This document shows positions 1 through 6,179 of a DNA stretch of 8,318 bases, piece after piece; within the stretch, counting starts at the first letter, position 1; each line of letters opens with the position of its first letter. Under the pieces are notes generated by a model. The model was not told where the DNA came from and ran no database searches. It saw nothing but the letters and a program-made list of their open reading frames with translations. Origin of the DNA: Clostridiaceae bacterium (GTDB taxonomy: Bacteria > Bacillota > Clostridia > Oscillospirales > Acutalibacteraceae); the NCBI GenBank assembly GCA_904501675.1, contig CAJGCL010000087.1:1-8318 (forward strand), in the 5' to 3' direction. The translations under genes and the position numbers were made by a program.

Positions 1-2216
1 ATAACCTTATAAGACTGAAGTTCCTCAAGACCCAAAGAGTTCCAACATTGGCACATATCAGCAAATGTAACGCCTGGTTTAAGAACGAGGGATAAATCAT
101 AGTATGTTGATTGCTGTGCAGATGGTTCAAAGAAATCAATATTTGCGCCCTTAATATCATCAACAAATGTATCAACATCAATTTCAATGCAAACAGCTTT
201 ACCAACTTTGTCAAGCTTCTGTGCGTTTGTTGGGTGGAGAGTATTGAGTGTACCTACAACAACACCATCACAAGAAATCTCTGCTGTGTTCTTTGGGTGT
301 TCATAAGCATGTGTTGGCGCAACTTTCTTGAGAATAGCATCCTTGTGCTTTATCTGAGTGAAAAGATTGTTTACAAGAGTAACTGCTTTAAAGAATAAGT
401 CTTTCTCACTTATAGTTTTATTGTAAAGCACTATACCTAAACTTCTGCGTTCGTTTGCGGTTCCATCTTCTCTTATACCCTTAACAACTCTACCGATTTC
501 AAAAATGCCATAGCTTTCGCCATAATCTTTGTTTTCAGAAACTGCCTGAAGAAGAGTTGGAATCATAGAGTTGCGGATAATACCGTTGTCTGAACTTTCA
601 ATATTAAGAACCTTAACGTTATCCTCAACCTCAATACCAAGCTTCTTATATTTTCTAACGTCGCCCCAGATATATGAATGAACTTCGTGAAGATTGAAGT
701 GCTTAACAAGAATATCTTTGATTTCGTTGCTTTGAGAACGAACAGGTGAGCTGTTAACAGGCTTTAATGGACTTCTTGTTGTAATAATACTGAAGTTATC
801 GTAACCGTAAATACGGGTAATTTCTTCAATTATATCAGCCTTGATTGTAACGTCTTTTGTTGCTCTGAAAGATGGTACGCTTACTGTGAAGTCATCGCCG
901 TTTTTCTCAACACCAAAGCCAAGTGCAGTAAGTGTTTTGACGATTCTTTCTTCTGTAATATCAATACCTGTGTACTTATCAACATATGATTTATTGAATG
1001 TGATAGAAATTTCAGGGTATTTTCTTACGTATTCGTCTGTAAGCTGAGATGCAACCTTTGCACCCTCGTCAATACTCTGGAGAAGATATGCAAATCTCTT
1101 TGCTGCTACAACAGTCATTTCAGGGTCCAGCATTTTTTCGTATCTCGCAGAAGCATCTGTACGAAGCCCAAGTCTTGAAGAAGATTTACGAACGCTTACA
1201 CCGTCGAAGTTTGCGCATTCAAGAACAACAGAGTCTGTATTTCCGACAATTTCAGAATCAAGACCGCCCATAATGCCTGCAATTGCAACAGGTGTTGAGC
1301 CATTCTGGATAAGAAGTGTATCTGTAGTAATATCGCGCTCGGTATTATCAAGCGTGGTGAATTTGCAGTCTGTCTTTGGTGTATCAACAACAATTTCATC
1401 AATCTTGTTTGCATCAAAAGCATGGGTTGGTTGACCCATTTCAAGCATAATGTAGTTTGTAAGGTCAGCAAGAAGGTTGATACCCCTCATACCGCAGTAG
1501 TAAAGTCTTATCTGCATTGCCATTGGGCTTACATTTTTGGTTATGTTATCCATCTTAACGCAGGAATATCTGTAAACAAGGTCAGAACGGTTAACAGTAA
1601 CCTTGATTTTTTCGTCGCCATCATAAGCAAGGTCTGAGAGAGAAAGTGGTTTTAATTCTCTGTCCGTGAGTGCTGCGAATTCACGAGCAATTCCATAATG
1701 GCCCCAAAGGTCAGGTCGGTTTGTAAGAGATTTATTATCAACTTCAAAAATAATATCATCAATAGGGTAGATGTCTTTTAAATCTGTTCCGTTAGGAGCA
1801 TCAACATCAATTTCCATAAGGCCTGATTTATCATCTGAAAGACCAAGCTCAAATGCTGAACAGCACATACCTTCGGATTCATAACCTGCAACAGTTGCAA
1901 GAGTAATATCGCCTGCAGGTACGCGACCACCCGCCTTAACGAAAGCAATCTTCATGTTTTCGCGAACATTAGGTGCACCGCAAACAACATTATAGATTCT
2001 GTCGCCGCCATCAACTTTGAGAAGATGAAGCTTTTTTGAGTTAGGGTGGTTTTCGATTGAAAGAATTTCACCAACTACAACATTCTGTATGTCTTCACCT
2101 TTAAGAATAATGTCTTCAACCTCTGCAGTAGCAAGAGTGAAACTGTTGATGAGTTTTTTGATATCAAGACCTTCGAGGTCAACATATTCTTTTATCCAAT
2201 TAATTGATACAAACAT
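1..2216 (-). CDS. pheT: Phenylalanyl-tRNA synthetase beta subunit, 3' end missing (runs off left edge)
   Basis: This is the beta subunit of the cytoplasmic alpha2-beta2 enzyme that charges tRNA-Phe. The frame is open for 738 codons from ATG 2216-2214 to the window edge, with no frameshift. The family is usually about 800 residues, so some 50-60 C-terminal residues are missing. In order I see: the N-terminal segment starting MFVSINWIKEYV; an OB-fold tRNA-binding domain (about 42-150, VVVGEILSIENHPNSKKL); the B3/B4 editing domain (about 210-390) with GQPTHAFD at 261-268, LECANF at 332-337 and TDAS at 353-356; the B5 domain (about 402-473, ending EEITRIYGYD); the inactive class II core-like region (about 495-680, FEIGRVV at 572-578); and the beginning of the FDX-ACB anticodon-binding domain (from about 695). 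The Glu, Thr and Ala positions linked to Tyr-tRNA-Phe editing in E. coli PheT appear retained. The start codon directly follows the pheS TAA. Confidence 0.97.
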   Translation of the reverse strand, partial: MFVSINWIKEYVDLEGLDIKKLINSFTLATAEVEDIILKGEDIQNVVVGEILSIENHPNSKKLHLLKVDGGDRIYNVVCGAPNVRENMKIAFVKAGGRVPAGDITLATVAGYESEGMCCSAFELGLSDDKSGLMEIDVDAPNGTDLKDIYPIDDIIFEVDNKSLTNRPDLWGHYGIAREFAALTDRELKPLSLSDLAYDGDEKIKVTVNRSDLVYRYSCVKMDNITKNVSPMAMQIRLYYCGMRGINLLADLTNYIMLEMGQPTHAFDANKIDEIVVDTPKTDCKFTTLDNTERDITTDTLLIQNGSTPVAIAGIMGGLDSEIVGNTDSVVLECANFDGVSVRKSSSRLGLRTDASARYEKMLDPEMTVVAAKRFAYLLQSIDEGAKVASQLTDEYVRKYPEISITFNKSYVDKYTGIDITEERIVKTLTALGFGVEKNGDDFTVSVPSFRATKDVTIKADIIEEITRIYGYDNFSIITTRSPLKPVNSSPVRSQSNEIKDILVKHFNLHEVHSYIWGDVRKYKKLGIEVEDNVKVLNIESSDNGIIRNSMIPTLLQAVSENKDYGESYGIFEIGRVVKGIREDGTANERRSLGIVLYNKTISEKDLFFKAVTLVNNLFTQIKHKDAILKKVAPTHAYEHPKNTAEISCDGVVVGTLNTLHPTNAQKLDKVGKAVCIEIDVDTFVDDIKGANIDFFEPSAQQSTYYDLSLVLKPGVTFADMCQCWNSLGLEELQSYKV

Positions 2217-3293
2217 TTATTTGACCTCCTTTTCAGGCTCAATGAAAGTTTTGTTTTCAAATTGTGAAAGTGCTTTAAGGCTACAACTATTAAATACACG
2301 GATATCCTTAACGCCATATCTCATCATTGCAAGTCTTGTGAGACCAAGACCGAAAGCAAAGCCGGTGTATTTTTCAGGATCAATTCCTGCAGCAGATAAA
2401 ACATTAGGGTGAATCATTCCGCAAGGGCAAAGCTCAAGCCAACCTGAATCCTTACATGAAGGGCAACCCTTACCGCCGCAGATGGCGCATTGAATATCAA
2501 GCTCAAAACCTGGTTCAACAAACGGAAAGAAGCCTGGACGAAGTCTTACAGTAATATCTCTTTGGAAAACCTCTGAAAGCATTGTTTTCATAAAGTAGAT
2601 AAGGTTTGAAATTGAGATGTCCTTATCAACCATAACACCTTCCATCTGGAAGAATGTGTTTTCGTGGCATGCATCAATTTTTTCGTTTCTGAAGCATCTG
2701 CCAGGGAAAATAGCTCTTATTGGCTTACCTGATTCAAGGTCGTTCTTGTATTTGATATAAATAGTGTTCTGTGCTGCAGATGTGTGAGTTTTAAGAAGCT
2801 GATTTGTGCTGAGGTAGTATGTATCCTGCATATCGCGAGCAGGGTGGTGCTTTGGAATGTTGAGAGCTTCAAAACAATGGTAGTCATCAACTATTTCATC
2901 GTAATCTTCGATAGCGAAGCCCATGCTTGCGAAAATATCCTCAACCTCACGCTGAATGAGGGTTATTGGATGGTATGAACCTTTATCTTCAGAAACAGGG
3001 AAAGTTACATCGTAATCTTCAGCAGAATCAATGAGCTTTTGTTCTTCAATTTTCTGAAGTTCTTCTTTCTTTTCAGCGATTGTTGCCTCAATAAACTGTT
3101 TAACATCGTTTATTATTTGGCCGGCCTCTTTTTTCTGCTCATTAGGTACATTTCTTAGTTCTCCCATAAGAGAGGAAATAGGACCTTTTTTACCTAAGAA
3201 TTCAATTCTTAACTGTTCAAGTTCGGCAGAAGCAGATGCACTGTTTACTTTTTCGGTAAACTGTTCTTTTAACTGTTGTGCCTTTTCAAGCAT
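2217..3293 (-). CDS. pheS: Phenylalanyl-tRNA synthetase alpha subunit
   Basis: This is the catalytic alpha subunit of PheRS, which activates Phe with ATP and transfers it to tRNA-Phe. It has 358 residues, a normal family length, counting from ATG 3293-3291. The N-terminal part (about 1-90) is helical and coiled-coil-like, including the LRIEFLGKKGPI segment typical of the family. The class II catalytic core follows: HPARDMQDTYY (150-160), motif 2 GRCFRNEKIDACHENTFFQ (198-216), and motif 3 GFAFGLGLTRLAMMRYG (311-327). A313 corresponds to the E. coli Ala294 position that lines the Phe pocket. Motif 3 has Thr-Arg where the usual class II pattern is Glu-Arg. A Cys cluster (C269, C272, C277, C280) followed by C289 and C291 suggests a bound metal. 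A GTG nine bases upstream overlaps the Shine-Dalgarno sequence and is unlikely to be the start. The gene is first in the operon, behind a T-box leader. Confidence 0.97.
   Translation of the reverse strand: MLEKAQQLKEQFTEKVNSASASAELEQLRIEFLGKKGPISSLMGELRNVPNEQKKEAGQIINDVKQFIEATIAEKKEELQKIEEQKLIDSAEDYDVTFPVSEDKGSYHPITLIQREVEDIFASMGFAIEDYDEIVDDYHCFEALNIPKHHPARDMQDTYYLSTNQLLKTHTSAAQNTIYIKYKNDLESGKPIRAIFPGRCFRNEKIDACHENTFFQMEGVMVDKDISISNLIYFMKTMLSEVFQRDITVRLRPGFFPFVEPGFELDIQCAICGGKGCPSCKDSGWLELCPCGMIHPNVLSAAGIDPEKYTGFAFGLGLTRLAMMRYGVKDIRVFNSCSLKALSQFENKTFIEPEKEVK
2225..2231 (-). promoter_or_regulatory. Ribosome-binding site of pheT, inside pheS
   Basis: AAGGAGG on the minus strand lies 8 bases before the pheT ATG and inside the last codons of pheS. 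The pheS TAA and pheT ATG are directly adjacent, with no bases between. This fixes the pheT start and suggests translational coupling, which fits the 1:1 subunit ratio of the enzyme. Confidence 0.9.
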
Positions 3294-3301
3294 TTTTTTC
3301 A

Positions 3302-3306
3302 CTCCT
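3302..3306 (-). promoter_or_regulatory. Ribosome-binding site of pheS
   Basis: AGGAG on the minus strand ends 8 bases before ATG 3293-3291. The alternative GTG at 3302-3300 begins inside this AGGAG, so a ribosome bound here would start at the ATG. This decides the start in favour of the 358-residue protein. Confidence 0.85.
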
Positions 3307-3341
3307 AAATTTATTTTTGAAAAATTACAAACTTAATTTGT

Positions 3342-3363
3342 CCGTAGAACCTTGGTTTTTCGG
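3342..3363 (-). other. Small hairpin in the pheS leader, downstream of the T-box terminator
   Basis: On the minus strand, CCG (3363-3361) and CGG (3344-3342) flank an inner AACC-AA-GGTT hairpin, separated by a symmetric 3+3 internal loop. A second weak one (ACAAA/TTTGT) follows at about 3341-3327. About 80 bases separate the T-box terminator from the Shine-Dalgarno sequence, and these weak structures are all I see there. No function is assigned. Confidence 0.35.
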
Positions 3364-3388
3364 TTTTATTTTTTTACTATTTTTTAGC

Positions 3389-3420
3389 AAAAAAATAAAG
3401 TCCCCATCCCCAAAGGGACG
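3389..3420 (-). terminator. T-box intrinsic terminator
   Basis: On the minus strand, GTCCC (3419-3415) pairs with GGGAC (3404-3400), followed by a T-rich run TTTATTTTTTT (3399-3389). The 5' arm is the same strand that closes the antiterminator (CGTCCCT), so the two folds exclude each other, as expected of a transcriptional T-box. The loop is G-rich, and a shorter CCC-TTT-GGG pairing is also possible, so the exact stem is uncertain. Confidence 0.85.
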
Positions 3421-3625
3421 AAGACAAACTCCGCGGTACCACCCTTATTTTTGCATTAGAGCAAACACTCTTCAGTAATGTAACGGTTACACCCGTCGCA
3501 GTCTACTACAGTTCAACCGCGCCGCTCACAAGTGAACTTCAAGAAAACTTCCGACAGTATGCTTTCAGCCTGAGGCATACCTCTCTGCAGACATCTTTTT
3601 TCTTTACTCTCTTGCTCATTGCGTT
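3389..3625 (-). ncRNA. T-box leader sensing uncharged tRNA-Phe (pheST)
   Basis: This cis-acting RNA reads out antitermination when uncharged tRNA-Phe binds. On the minus strand, the Stem I base is GCAAG (3615-3611) with CTTGT (3532-3528). The specifier loop has the loop-E AGTA (3608-3605) opposite GAA (3540-3538), and then specifier TTC (3536-3534), a Phe codon followed by A. The next helix is AAGAAAA (3604-3598) with TTTTCTT (3547-3541), a perfect match. The distal part has AGAGAG (3586-3581), helix GTATGC/GCATAC (3580-3575, 3562-3557), and a loop containing GGCTGAAA. Stem II is GCGGTT/AACCGT (3520-3515, 3488-3483), and Stem III is AGAG/CTCT near 3471-3458. The T-box AAGGGTGGTACCGCGG is at 3446-3431. 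Its TGGT (3441-3438) pairs with an ACCA end carrying discriminator A, as in tRNA-Phe. The antiterminator uses AGGG and GCG against CGTCCCT (3420-3414). Confidence 0.96.
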
Positions 3626-3631
3626 TATAAA

Positions 3632-3660
3632 ATTATATCACACCTTTTTCATTTTTTCAA
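3632..3660 (-). promoter_or_regulatory. pheST promoter, sigma-A type with extended -10
   Basis: On the minus strand, TTGAAA (3660-3655) is followed after exactly 17 bases by a perfect TATAAT (3637-3632). TG one base before the -10 hexamer gives an extended -10 element. Transcription would start near 3625, just before T-box Stem I, which independently supports the call. Confidence 0.9.
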
Positions 3661-3683
3661 TGCTTTTTATAGCAAAAAATGCT
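3661..3683. repeat. Alternating TGCT/AGCA elements between divergent promoters
   Basis: TGCT at 3661-3664, AGCA at 3671-3674 and TGCT at 3680-3683 form two overlapping inverted repeats whose A/T spacers are 6 and 5 bases. The centres are about one helical turn apart. The array fills the gap between the -35 box of pheST and the -35 box of the plus-strand gene. It could be an operator or simply A-tract-rich promoter DNA; the short half-sites make this weak. Confidence 0.3.
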
Positions 3684-3710
3684 TTACAAAAGTGAATTAT
3701 ATGGTAAAAT
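3683..3710 (+). promoter_or_regulatory. Promoter of the isomerase / membrane-protein unit
   Basis: TTTACA (3683-3688) and TAAAAT (3705-3710) are separated by 16 bases, and TG at 3702-3703 forms an extended -10 (TGGTAAAAT). It fires away from the pheST promoter. The start codon is about 30 bases downstream of the -10, leaving a short 5' leader with no room for a riboswitch. Confidence 0.7.
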
Positions 3711-3730
3711 ATAAACAATAAATTTGTTTT

Positions 3731-3736
3731 GGAGGG
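3731..3736 (+). promoter_or_regulatory. Ribosome-binding site of the isomerase gene
   Basis: GGAGGG lies 4 bases before ATG 3741. A TTG at 3729 opens the same frame, but it overlaps this Shine-Dalgarno sequence and has none of its own, so ATG 3741 is the start. Confidence 0.85.
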
Positions 3737-3740
3737 TAAT

Positions 3741-4517
3741 ATGAGCGAAATTAAACTTGGTGTTCAGCTGTTCACTCTTCGTGATAAATGTCAGACTGCT
3801 GAGGATTTTGATAACACATTAAATTTTCTTGATAGTATCGGTTGCAATGTAATCCAGATTTCTGCTATTGGACCTATTCATCCAGAAAAGGTGGCTGAAA
3901 TTGTTGATAAATACAAAATGGAGGTTTGTGTTACCCATAAACCATATGACAGAATGAAAAACGATTTAGATGCCCTTATTCATGAACATGATTTGATTCG
4001 TTGTAAGAATATCGGTCTCGGTGCAATGCCTGGAAATATTCATGAATCCTATGAAGGTGTTTCTGGTTTTATCGCTAAGTGTAATGAAATTGGCGCTAAA
4101 ATGAAAGCACAGGGTAAGCAACTTTGTTATCATAACCATGCTTTTGAGTTCGAAGTATATGATGGTGAGCGTACATTTGAAAGACTTATAAATGAAACCT
4201 CTGCTGATACTCTCCACTTTATTCCTGATACATATTGGATGCAGGTTGGTGGCGTTAATCCCGCAGAGTATCTCAAAAAACTTGCAGGTAGGGTAGAGGT
4301 TTGCCATTTTAAAGATATGCGTATTGTTAATAACACTCAACGTTTTGCCGAGTGCGGAACAGGTAATATTGACCTTGGAGCTTGCTATAGTGTATGTAAA
4401 GATATAGGTGTAAAATATATTGTTATTGAGCAAGATTTGTGTTATGAAAAAGATGTATTTGAATCTGTTAAAATTGGATTTGAAGGCTTAAAACGAATTG
4501 CTTGTGAAAATAAGTAA
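3741..4517 (+). CDS. Sugar phosphate isomerase/epimerase-like TIM-barrel protein (xylose isomerase-like, AP endonuclease 2 superfamily)
   Basis: This is a 258-residue cytoplasmic protein of the superfamily that holds IolE, IolH, hydroxypyruvate isomerase and many 2-keto/aldose epimerases, which act on sugars through a divalent metal. The N-terminal strand IKLGVQLFTLRD (4-15) is typical. Likely metal or substrate residues are the YHNHAFEF stretch (130-137), D163 in DTYW, H189 in CHFKD and E230 in VIEQD. GVNPAEYLKKLAGRV (171-185) and the CGTGNIDL turn (205-212) also match the family. The specific substrate cannot be read from the sequence. It heads a plus-strand unit, 17 bases before a small membrane-protein gene. 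The inositol dehydrogenase gene elsewhere in the window hints at cyclitol metabolism, but the two are on opposite strands and not in one operon. It is unlikely to be a DNA repair enzyme despite the superfamily name. Confidence 0.88.
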   Translation: MSEIKLGVQLFTLRDKCQTAEDFDNTLNFLDSIGCNVIQISAIGPIHPEKVAEIVDKYKMEVCVTHKPYDRMKNDLDALIHEHDLIRCKNIGLGAMPGNIHESYEGVSGFIAKCNEIGAKMKAQGKQLCYHNHAFEFEVYDGERTFERLINETSADTLHFIPDTYWMQVGGVNPAEYLKKLAGRVEVCHFKDMRIVNNTQRFAECGTGNIDLGACYSVCKDIGVKYIVIEQDLCYEKDVFESVKIGFEGLKRIACENK

Positions 4518-4520
4518 TAT

Positions 4521-4526
4521 AGGAGG
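4521..4526 (+). promoter_or_regulatory. Ribosome-binding site of the small membrane-protein gene
   Basis: A perfect AGGAGG sits 8 bases before ATG 4535. A TTG at 4529 in the same frame is only 2 bases from it and is therefore not the start. This strong site is good support that the following unrecognised gene is real. Confidence 0.88.
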
Positions 4527-4534
4527 ATTTGATT

Positions 4535-4921
4535 ATGTCAAAATTAAAGAAGGCTCTATTTGTTGTAATTTTTGTTGTTTTTACTCTTACTGTTCCTGCG
4601 TTGATTTTGTTGCTTACTGTTGATGCTTCAGCAAACTTTGCTGCATATGTTATTGTATACGGTGTGATTTTGTTTTCCATATTTGGTTATATAATAATTT
4701 CAATGCATTCTCTTTCTAAAGAAATTCGCGAGGCTGTTGAAGAAATGAAGATGCAGAATGCAGCTATTGCATACAAGTTAACAAATAATCCTGTACAGGA
4801 ACCTACTGCTGCGGGTGTTGACGAGGAAGCTAAAACAACAAATGTTAAACTTAATCCGGCAGAACCACTTAAGATTGACGGTAAGGTTGTTAGTAGCGAA
4901 ACAATAGGCGATTTTGAATAA
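4535..4921 (+). CDS. Unrecognised small membrane protein, two transmembrane helices
   Basis: I do not recognise a family for this 128-residue protein. Residues 1-6 are basic (MSKLKK). Residues 7-29 and about 35-57 are hydrophobic enough to span the membrane, with a short DASANF-type link between them. The positive N-terminus suggests both ends face the cytoplasm. Residues 58-82 look like an amphipathic, charged helix (SKEIREAVEEMKMQN). The rest (83-128) is polar, rich in Glu, Thr, Val and Pro, probably disordered, and ends in an acidic DFE. No catalytic motif or cysteine is visible. It lies 17 bases behind the isomerase gene, has its own AGGAGG, and is followed directly by a strong terminator, so it is the last gene of a two-gene unit. 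A role with the isomerase is only suggested by position. Confidence 0.85.
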   Translation: MSKLKKALFVVIFVVFTLTVPALILLLTVDASANFAAYVIVYGVILFSIFGYIIISMHSLSKEIREAVEEMKMQNAAIAYKLTNNPVQEPTAAGVDEEAKTTNVKLNPAEPLKIDGKVVSSETIGDFE

Positions 4922-4925
4922 GATT

Positions 4926-4961
4926 AAAACAGTGCTTAGTAATAAAACTAAGCACTGTTTT
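4926..4961. terminator. Strong hairpin terminator between convergent genes
   Basis: The 15-base arms AAAACAGTGCTTAGT (4926-4940) and ACTAAGCACTGTTTT (4947-4961) pair perfectly around a 6-base AATAAA loop. On the plus strand the 3' arm ends in a run of five T, so it should end the isomerase/membrane-protein transcript. It begins 4 bases after that unit's last stop codon. On the minus strand it starts 15 bases after the stop of the [2Fe-2S] reductase and has a weaker T run (TTTTAATCTT), so it may serve both directions. Confidence 0.92.
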
Positions 4962-4976
4962 TGCTTTCGAATCTGT

Positions 4977-6179
4977 TTACCCAATAACAAGAGTCAGATT
5001 ACTCATAGGGTAAGAGCAACAAGGGTGAATTATTCCATATCCGGAATCAGCGAGGCGTCTGTTATCTGTTCCTTGAGGAATAAATACATTTCCTTTAAGC
5101 AATTTTGAACGGCAGAAGCCACATTCACCTGATCGACACATAGCAGGGGCAGAAATACCTTCTCGCTCAAGTGCAACAAGTAGTGTTTCTTCAGAAGCAC
5201 AAGGGATTGTGGCAATTAATTCTCCATGTTTAATAACTTTACAAAGGAAAGTTAATCCTTTTGCATTTTCAGGGAAATCCTGTAATGCAGAGGGATTATC
5301 TATTTGTCCGCTTAGACCAAATCTTATATATTTATTTTCTAACTTCAGTTCAGCAATTTGCGGAAGAACTCTGTTATACAACGATGTTGAACCTGAAACG
5401 AAAACGCTAAATTTTCCCGATGGAGCGTATTTTTCAATTAAGGTTTTTGTTATGAAACCTCTCTCTTTTTTTAGAATATGCTCATCACTCAAAACATAAA
5501 TAACATTGAAGTTATTCATTTTTTCAGCCAGTTCGTCAAAACGTTCAGCCATAATAGCTTCGCGTTCTTTTCTTGCTGAATATAATAGCGTAAGGTTTGC
5601 ATTAAGTGTTCCATCAGCAATTGCTTCAGCAATTGAAAGGAATGAAGAAACACCTTCATTATCGCATATACCAACAATATTCTTGGCATCTCTTAGAGGT
5701 TGATAATAAAAATTACCGAAAGGAGTAGATGCGTTGACTTTAGTTCCTTTGCGCCAGTTACTGAAAATGTATTGAGATACAAAACCATTCAGTTTCTTTT
5801 TAACTAGAATAACATATTCATCATCAAGAGAGCGTTCAGGTGAGGAGCAAATTGTGTATGGTCTTGATAAAATCAAGCCATTAATATTAAATGTTATGCT
5901 TATGCTCTGTCCTGCACGGAAATAAGCTAACTTTGCTGTGCCATATTCAGTATCAGGTTCTAAAACATATGCGCGCACATTTTTATCTATTTCTGCAACC
6001 TGTTTAATTTTAAGACTCTGGTTTTGAGGATGAAGAAAGTTAGCAGTTGAGTTTACAGCATAGTTGGCGTTAATTGGGGAATCGGGAGCCTCATTAATGA
6101 TACCTTTTCTTAAAAGTGGTAATTCTTTGAAGTTTCGGATGTCTTTGAAGTTTGAGCGTATTTTAATTTTTTTGCTCAT
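4977..6179 (-). CDS. FAD-binding oxidoreductase with C-terminal plant-type [2Fe-2S] ferredoxin domain
   Basis: This 400-residue soluble protein has the ferredoxin-NADP reductase layout fused to a ferredoxin, as in Hcr and vanillate-demethylase-type reductases. An N-terminal stretch (about 1-55) is unassigned. The FAD barrel (about 56-160) has the flavin motif RPYT at 106-109 followed by SSPE. The nucleotide-binding domain (about 165-290) is present in shape, but its signatures are altered: the expected GGxGxTP loop reads DNEGVSS (173-179), and the expected CGP near the end reads SGS (262-264). The ferredoxin domain (about 310-400) has C348, C353, C356 and C387 or C388, a clear plant-type cluster pattern (CRSGECGFC). 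The start is ATG 6179, with AGAGGT at 6193-6188. The frame opens further upstream, but that part overlaps the preceding gene and lacks a better start. It overlaps the CrtI-like gene by 17 bases, so the two are probably translated together and act as partners. The electron donor and substrate are unknown. Confidence 0.9.
   Translation of the reverse strand: MSKKIKIRSNFKDIRNFKELPLLRKGIINEAPDSPINANYAVNSTANFLHPQNQSLKIKQVAEIDKNVRAYVLEPDTEYGTAKLAYFRAGQSISITFNINGLILSRPYTICSSPERSLDDEYVILVKKKLNGFVSQYIFSNWRKGTKVNASTPFGNFYYQPLRDAKNIVGICDNEGVSSFLSIAEAIADGTLNANLTLLYSARKEREAIMAERFDELAEKMNNFNVIYVLSDEHILKKERGFITKTLIEKYAPSGKFSVFVSGSTSLYNRVLPQIAELKLENKYIRFGLSGQIDNPSALQDFPENAKGLTFLCKVIKHGELIATIPCASEETLLVALEREGISAPAMCRSGECGFCRSKLLKGNVFIPQGTDNRRLADSGYGIIHPCCSYPMSNLTLVIG

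Noticed and set aside
1..2216. Possible frameshift or decay in pheT, since several open frames overlap it on both strands
   Set aside because: Translating the whole minus strand from ATG 2216 gives 738 uninterrupted codons with every expected PheT domain; the other frames are shadows.
3294..3302. GTG start for pheS adding three residues (V/M-K-K) before the ATG
   Set aside because: The GTG begins inside the AGGAG ribosome-binding site, which is correctly spaced for ATG 3293.
3278..3478. Plus-strand open frame across the pheS leader
   Set aside because: It runs antisense through the T-box RNA and terminator, has no ribosome-binding site and encodes a low-complexity sequence.
3966..4433. 155-codon minus-strand open frame inside the isomerase gene
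   Set aside because: It is antisense to a well-supported enzyme gene, has no recognisable motif and no upstream ribosome-binding site.
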